Position numbers and translations under genes: made by a program. From assembly GCA_003349885.1 (NCBI GenBank), contig QFXC01000004.1, positions 40,399-104,398 of the forward strand: 64,000 nucleotides of DNA, written 5' to 3'. The DNA comes from an endosymbiont of Galathealinum brachiosum. GTDB taxonomy: Bacteria; Pseudomonadota; Gammaproteobacteria; SZUA-229. Within the stretch, counting starts at the first letter, position 1. Each line of letters starts with the position of its first letter. The notes below the pieces were generated by a model. That model was not told where the DNA came from and made no database searches. It saw nothing but the letters and a program-made list of their open reading frames with translations. Shown in pieces: positions 60,501 through 64,000 of this stretch.

Positions 60501-60767
60501 AATAAAACCAGAACCCAGCACAAGAAACTCGGTACCACCTCGACTATAAAAACGAACAAGTGCTAGTAATCCAACAAATAGTGCGAGCACCGTTGCTAAC
60601 ATCTCCATTAATGTATGAAGGTATGCGCTGCCTTGCCAACTGGAGCCACTTAACATAATGGAGCCGAGCGAAAGCACTATAGCTACAGTCATATATGATT
60701 GTATGCGTTTGTTTTTTATTTCCATAAATAATGAGGGGTCAGTTTTTATGTTTGATTGATTAAGCAT
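57516..60767 (-). CDS. MASE-type membrane hybrid kinase with FixL-like PAS, two receivers and Hpt
   Basis: The protein is 1083 aa. Seven to eight helices (about 25-275) form a MASE3-like membrane sensor. The PAS domain (about 296-410) is very like that of FixL: H352 (NHDRYL) and R372 (GSSR) are 20 residues apart, as are the haem-binding H200 and oxygen-sensing R220 of Bradyrhizobium FixL. HisKA has H441, the HATPase has SDTGIG and GGTGLGLA, receiver 1 has D727, receiver 2 has D878 and Hpt has H1023. It heads an operon with a receiver and a CheC-like phosphatase. Oxygen or redox sensing is inference. Confidence 0.93.
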   Translation of the reverse strand: MLNQSNIKTDPSLFMEIKNKRIQSYMTVAIVLSLGSIMLSGSSWQGSAYLHTLMEMLATVLALFVGLLALVRFYSRGGTEFLVLGSGFIGVSLLDGYHAVVSSIWFKAFLPSDLPSLIPWSWLASRMFLSIVVLLLYFILKWESENKVVNKLSPRMVYGFILITTLCSFLFFAFIPLPSGYFEDAFFYRPAELIPASFFALALIGFLKQGDWRTNIFTHWLILTIIVNLVSQLIVMPYSSSLFDVQFDMAHLLKKLSYLCVLTGLCISVFHAFKDADSQAKFRKKTQISLEASEVRNRTMMNSLVDGLISINEKGTIENINNSACILFGYSKLEVLGKNVNILMPSPYHENHDRYLSDYKETGNKNVIGSSRHVSGLKKNGSVFPMDLSVSEMTISGKVKYSAIIRDDTERLRNENELINAKNEAQMAAEAKSNFLATMSHEIRTPMNGVLGMVELLQETKLDYRQEDIVSTISESGSSLLEIINDILEYSKIEAGKLDIDSYTFNLERTIYDVTRLLLVKAEEKSIELIFYFHTDCPEYVNGDAGRIRQIMLNLIGNAIKFTDTGQVVIEVKLNKDKEKNINISVSDTGIGLSNKQKDRIFESFTQADSSTSRTYGGTGLGLAISKQLIELMNGSLDVESEPGKGSKFWIDLSLTETEAPEKLEKADLNNVKVLIVDDNPINLQILNEQLTKLGMIVDKTLNPHDVIELMLTAKRTNEQYQLVIIDNMMPELSGDKLGINIIANDELKNTPLVLLTSATGLGDAAKFNEIGFLAYLTKPILSELLYKTLSRVLSIDINDKKNERFLTRHSVIEDEQETEKNRPVLQGHVLLVEDILINQKVATGLMSDFDITVDIANNGQEAIDKYKKNKYDIILMDCQMPIMDGFEATRIIRESDKNLPIIAVTANALSSDREKCESAGMNDYLAKPFNRKQLTSILSKWLSSTENTVDGNEFEKTAHAESKVDTGKSPLNYETLSTMKAAIGAVFDELIPAYIEQSDEMIYSMIELFDKEDFSTLERYAHSMKSSSLNVGAEIISAHALTLENMCRNGTDNSEIRKTIEIVINEYGQTKSALLDYQNKGE

Positions 60768-60983
60768 AGGACATAAATTGCTATTAAGTACTGATTTATA
60801 TGATAATTTTTTTGTTATTTAACCTTTGTTTTTATGTGCTTTTATTGGATGAATCATATTTTTAATATAGATTTCTCTAGTGATGAATATGTTGTTAATT
60901 TGAGTGAGTATAATGGGCATTTTTGTTTTTCGCTCCCTGCGTGCATTACATCACGTTGAAGTGCGTTCACAATAAAACGCCTG

Positions 60984-61168
60984 ATGAGAGGTCTTGATCA
61001 CCGAAAGACTATTAACCTGATTTTCGCATTGAACTAGAATTGAATGAGGCTCTATGCACGTCTGTCGAGCAGGAGCATCGTTCTATCGCTAATATGGTTA
61101 AAGGGCTGATTCGTGGCTATTGCGAACACAACGAGATAGAAATTCAAGAAGTGCAGTATTTCATCTAG
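60984..61168 (+). pseudogene. Frameshifted ribbon-helix-helix (Arc-type) protein remnant
   Basis: From ATG 60984 the frame reads MRGLDHRKTINL and soon stops; shifting one base gives DFRIELELNEALCTS followed by VEQEHRSIANMVKGLIRGYC, a typical ribbon-helix-helix/antitoxin-like sequence ending at TAG 61166-61168. A single one-base change would restore about 60 codons. Such proteins commonly bind DNA next to toxin or mobile-element genes. No partner gene remains. A sequencing error could mimic the shift. Confidence 0.55.
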
Positions 61169-61209
61169 CACAAAAACAAAGACGAAGATCAAAAAGAGGG
61201 GGCAGATAC

Positions 61210-61269
61210 ATGCCGAAACTGGACTTCAAGGGCAAGAAATTCGCTTACAACGGCTGCTTTATTTTATAA
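61210..61269 (+). pseudogene. Truncated N-terminus, possibly of a DNA methyltransferase or helicase gene
   Basis: After a GAGGGGG Shine-Dalgarno, ATG 61210 opens a frame of 19 codons (MPKLDFKGKKFAYNGCFIL) that ends at TAA. The start resembles, from memory, the first residues of site-specific DNA methyltransferases of restriction systems (MPxLDxxGK). The remainder is missing, so this would be the scar of a deletion. The identification rests on a very short match. Confidence 0.3.
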
Positions 61270-61498
61270 ACCCATAAAAATTATTATACCGACTCGAAGT
61301 GTAAAGAATTATTGAATCTTGTAAGGAAACCTTTATAAGATTGTGGTTTTTTACAGTTTTATGTGGGATAGATAAATGAATGTCATTACAACATGTTGAT
61401 TTCATTGTGATTTATATTTCTTGCATAGAAATTGCTAGGCATAAAAATGGCTTTTGTATAGACGTGCTGTATGTCTAGGCCGCACCAAAAAGAAAAAA

Positions 61499-64000
61499 AT
61501 GAAAAAACAATTTCTAGGTAAGATGTATCTGTGGTTATGTGTTTGTTTTTTAACCAGTAATGTTAATGCGGCTATTACAGGCGATTTAGAATTAATCGAC
61601 AGCAGTGGTAATGTCGCTGCAACTTACCAGTCAGGTGATGATGTTCGCGTTCGAGTCACGGATGCAGATGGTAATGCTGATGCCGGCGTTGTCGAAGCCC
61701 TAACGGTTCGAGTTACATCCGAAACAGAAGATACCGGCACACCTTATAGTGCCAGCACACCAGTTGCCGGCGCATCCAACAGTGGTGATGGTAGTCTTAC
61801 TATTCTTAAAACCAGTTACGATACCAAAACAGAAAACTGGACGTTAACGGCGGTTAGTCAAACCAGCTTTTTAGTGACCGGTTCTGTCTCGGGTAATCAA
61901 ACCCAGCAATACACCGTTGGCTCTGAAAGTTATTCCACCAGTAATAATGAAGTCACCTTTAGAATTGATCAGGGCACGATCAGTTTTTCAATTGGTGATA
62001 GTTTTACTTTTTCAACGACTGCCGGCACGATTGTTTCTGAAACAGTGACCTTAACTGAAACAGGAATTGACACCGGTATCTTTGAAGGCAGCATTCCTTT
62101 AGTTGAGTCTGTAACACCTAGTGCGTCCGATAATAATTTAGATGTGAACTCAGGTGATTTAATCACGGCATTTTATGACGATGCGATTGGTGATTGGGGT
62201 GATGCGGTTCAGGTACGCAGTACGTCTTTATATTCTGCAACCGTTATTGCTGGTGCAACCATTTTAGCGGATACCGTTTGGACGGCCGCGAACAGTCCTT
62301 ATTTAATTACGGGTGATGTCACAGTAAACAATGGTGTGACCTTAACCATACTTGAAGGTGTGCGTGTTTTATTCCTGGCCAACAGTGATGATCAAATCTC
62401 CGGTGATGAACCTTATGACAGTGAGTTGATTGTTAACGGCACATTAAATGTTGCAGGCACAGTTGATAATGGCGTTGTATTTACCAGTAGTAATCGTGAA
62501 CCGGTAACGGGTGAGTGGGGTGGTATTCGTATTAATGGTGATAATGCCAGTTTTAATTACGCAACGATCGAATACAGTGCTTATGGTATTTATGCGTATG
62601 GATTTGGTACTAATAGCAGTTTGGTGATTTCAAACAGTATTATTCAACAAAATGGCAGTTATGGTTTACGCAATATGCAAGGTTACTCTGAGGGAGTTGT
62701 TTCTATTGCTGATAGTCAGATTATTAATAATAAGGGTTATGGGATTTATAGTAATGGTGACTATGATGCTTGGACAATTACAGGTAATACTATTTCTGGG
62801 AATGCAGGGATGGGTTTGTATTTATATAGGACAGCAGATGTTGTTATTTCCAATAATACTATCTCTGATAATTTAGGTGGTGGTTCACAGATATCTAGTG
62901 TAAGAGATGGTTTTGAGTATAGTAATAATGTTCTTTCCAATAATGGTAATAATTGGGCTTTATATTTTTACAATGGTGCTAGTTTAAGTTCAGATGTCTG
63001 GATGACAGATAGTCTTTTGATTGCAGGAAATACGATTACGAATGATGTTTTAACGGGATGTTGCTCTGGTGGTAGTCACGGAATGATTATTAATGATCAG
63101 GGTATAGCAGATGCGACTATTACTAATAATATAGTTAGCGGTGGTTATTCTGGTATCGTGGTAGATAATAGTATAAATAACGTTCAGCCGATTATTAATA
63201 ATAATACGATAACGAATGTTAGGGATTATGGATTACAGATTTCAGGAAAAGTTATTCCAATACTTGCTGGTAATGTATTGGACGGTAATGGGTATGGTTT
63301 TTATGTTTATTATAATGATGTCAATGGTAATGGTGATTTCTCTATTAGTAATAACATTATTATCAATAGCACCTATGATGGAATTACAATTGGTGGTTAT
63401 GCGAAGCCAATTATCAACAATAATGATATTTATGGTAATGGTGGTTATGCAATTAGAAACAACACCACGTTTGAAATAGATGCGAAGAATAACTGGTGGG
63501 GTGTAGCTGATACGGCTGAAATAAATAATGGCACCAATCCACAAAGTTTAAGTTTTATTTATGATAATAATAGTGACGCCGGTTTAGGCTTTGTTAATTA
63601 TGCCGGATGGTTGAACGAAACTTATGCAACGGGAGCACCTGTATCGCTTTCAGTTACAGGCACCTTAGAGTTAATTGACAGCAATGGTAATGTTGCAGCC
63701 ACCTACCAATCAGGTGATGATGTTCGCGTTCGCGTAACGGATGCCGATGGTAATACCAATGCAGGTGTTGTCGAAACTCTAACCGTTCGAGTTACATCCG
63801 AAACAGAAGACACCGGCACACCTTATAGTGCCAGCACACCGGTTGCCGGCAGTTCCAACAGCGGCGATGGTTCGCTTACTATTCTTAATACCAGTTACGA
63901 TACCAAAACAGAAGACTGGACGTTAACGGCGGTTAGTCAAACCAGCTTTTTAGTGACCGGTTCTGTCTCGGGTAATCAAACCCAGCAATACACCGTTGGC
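61499..64000 (+). CDS. Secreted parallel beta-helix repeat protein with duplicated domain (3' partial)
   Basis: The frame from ATG 61499 stays open to the last base (834 codons), so the gene runs off the window. A signal peptide (MKKQFLGKMYLWLCVCFL..., cut near VNA, residue 24) is followed by a domain of about 116 residues rich in Thr, Ser and Asp (26-141, LELIDSSGNVAATYQSGDDV). A second beta-sandwich-like stretch follows, and then from about residue 245 to 700 a right-handed parallel beta-helix of PbH1/NosD type with recurrent NNTI, GNTI and GIYG turns. The first domain then returns at residue 719. Such proteins are usually surface or secreted adhesins or carbohydrate-active proteins; no catalytic motif was identified. 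Confidence 0.85.
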   Translation, partial: MKKQFLGKMYLWLCVCFLTSNVNAAITGDLELIDSSGNVAATYQSGDDVRVRVTDADGNADAGVVEALTVRVTSETEDTGTPYSASTPVAGASNSGDGSLTILKTSYDTKTENWTLTAVSQTSFLVTGSVSGNQTQQYTVGSESYSTSNNEVTFRIDQGTISFSIGDSFTFSTTAGTIVSETVTLTETGIDTGIFEGSIPLVESVTPSASDNNLDVNSGDLITAFYDDAIGDWGDAVQVRSTSLYSATVIAGATILADTVWTAANSPYLITGDVTVNNGVTLTILEGVRVLFLANSDDQISGDEPYDSELIVNGTLNVAGTVDNGVVFTSSNREPVTGEWGGIRINGDNASFNYATIEYSAYGIYAYGFGTNSSLVISNSIIQQNGSYGLRNMQGYSEGVVSIADSQIINNKGYGIYSNGDYDAWTITGNTISGNAGMGLYLYRTADVVISNNTISDNLGGGSQISSVRDGFEYSNNVLSNNGNNWALYFYNGASLSSDVWMTDSLLIAGNTITNDVLTGCCSGGSHGMIINDQGIADATITNNIVSGGYSGIVVDNSINNVQPIINNNTITNVRDYGLQISGKVIPILAGNVLDGNGYGFYVYYNDVNGNGDFSISNNIIINSTYDGITIGGYAKPIINNNDIYGNGGYAIRNNTTFEIDAKNNWWGVADTAEINNGTNPQSLSFIYDNNSDAGLGFVNYAGWLNETYATGAPVSLSVTGTLELIDSNGNVAATYQSGDDVRVRVTDADGNTNAGVVETLTVRVTSETEDTGTPYSASTPVAGSSNSGDGSLTILNTSYDTKTEDWTLTAVSQTSFLVTGSVSGNQTQQYTVG
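61574..61921 (+). repeat. Direct repeat copy 1 within the beta-helix gene
   Basis: These 348 bases recur at 63653-64000, in frame, with a period of 2079 bases. Most differences lie in the first 220 bases; the last 125 differ at only two positions. They encode the Thr/Ser/Asp-rich domain. Confidence 0.9.
63653..64000 (+). repeat. Direct repeat copy 2 within the beta-helix gene (runs to window edge)
   Basis: This is the second copy of the 61574-61921 unit, truncated only by the window. The near identity at its 3' part suggests recent duplication or gene conversion, and that the protein may hold further copies beyond the edge. Confidence 0.9.

Larger units (their letters stand above)
60768..61498. 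other. Spacer with decayed gene fragments
   Basis: No intact gene is present. The left part (60768-60980) is AT-rich and should hold the promoter of the divergently transcribed kinase operon. Two gene remnants follow (60984-61168 and 61210-61269), richer in GC than their surroundings. The right part (61270-61498) is AT-rich and must contain the promoter of the beta-helix gene; GACGTGCTGTATGTC near 61462 is a small inverted sequence. No clear -35/-10 pair was assigned. Confidence 0.5.

Noticed and set aside
42770..60767. Possible integrated mobile island around the kinase and arginine genes
   Set aside because: No integrase, tRNA attachment site or flanking repeats were seen, and the base composition matches the rest of the window.
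62652..63479. Short plus-strand frames in the beta-helix gene
   Set aside because: They are in a different frame from the 834-codon open frame and consist of Met/Val/Ile-rich translations of AAT/GGT repeats.

Overview
The window comes from a gammaproteobacterium with an AT-rich genome (roughly 38-40% GC by eye). The basis is gene order: rnhB next to dnaE; surE-pcm-yqaA-nlpD-rpoS with overlapping genes; trxB, ald, ftsK, lolA and rarA in a row; a complete lipid A gene pair (lpxB, lpxC); and a proteobacterial class III alcohol dehydrogenase/S-formylglutathione hydrolase operon. The species cannot be named from sequence alone. No tRNA, rRNA, CRISPR array, intact insertion sequence or prophage was seen.

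Layout. 1-5850: a giant pseudokinase/AAA+/GAF/PAS hybrid histidine kinase, open at the left edge. 5878-13723: lpxB, rnhB, a 630-base spacer holding a 150-nt structured element that may be a 6S-like RNA, dnaE, a triheme cytochrome c starting one base after dnaE, and an AraC-type regulator. 13901-20201: lpxC outside its usual division cluster, then a five-gene operon with a LolA-like periplasmic protein, two FtsX/MacB-like permeases, a LolD-like ATPase and an outer membrane barrel. 20629-27456: a b-type cytochrome, a cation efflux pump, an Smr protein and the surE-to-rpoS block. 27558-33171: a Mth938-like protein, homoserine dehydrogenase, glutathione-dependent formaldehyde oxidation, aat and a double-receiver regulator. 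33398-42637: a ClC transporter, a FemAB-like acyltransferase, then trxB-ald-ftsK-lolA-rarA. Small repeats sit in three spacers here.

42770-60767 is the accessory and most distinctive part. Arginase and ornithine cyclodeaminase together could convert arginine to proline. Around them lie two separate pairs of a periplasmic substrate-binding protein and a hybrid histidine kinase, a porin, a TonB-dependent receptor, and an operon of a FixL-like PAS hybrid kinase, a stand-alone receiver and a CheC-like phosphatase. None of the response regulators has a visible DNA-binding domain, so signals probably leave by phosphorelay to partners elsewhere or by protein-protein contact. 60768-61498 carries decayed gene fragments. 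From 61499 to the right edge runs an open frame for a secreted beta-helix protein whose N-terminal domain is repeated almost identically 2079 bases downstream.

Functions are read from motifs and family knowledge, with no database search. Start codons were reconsidered by hand, and several were moved inward.
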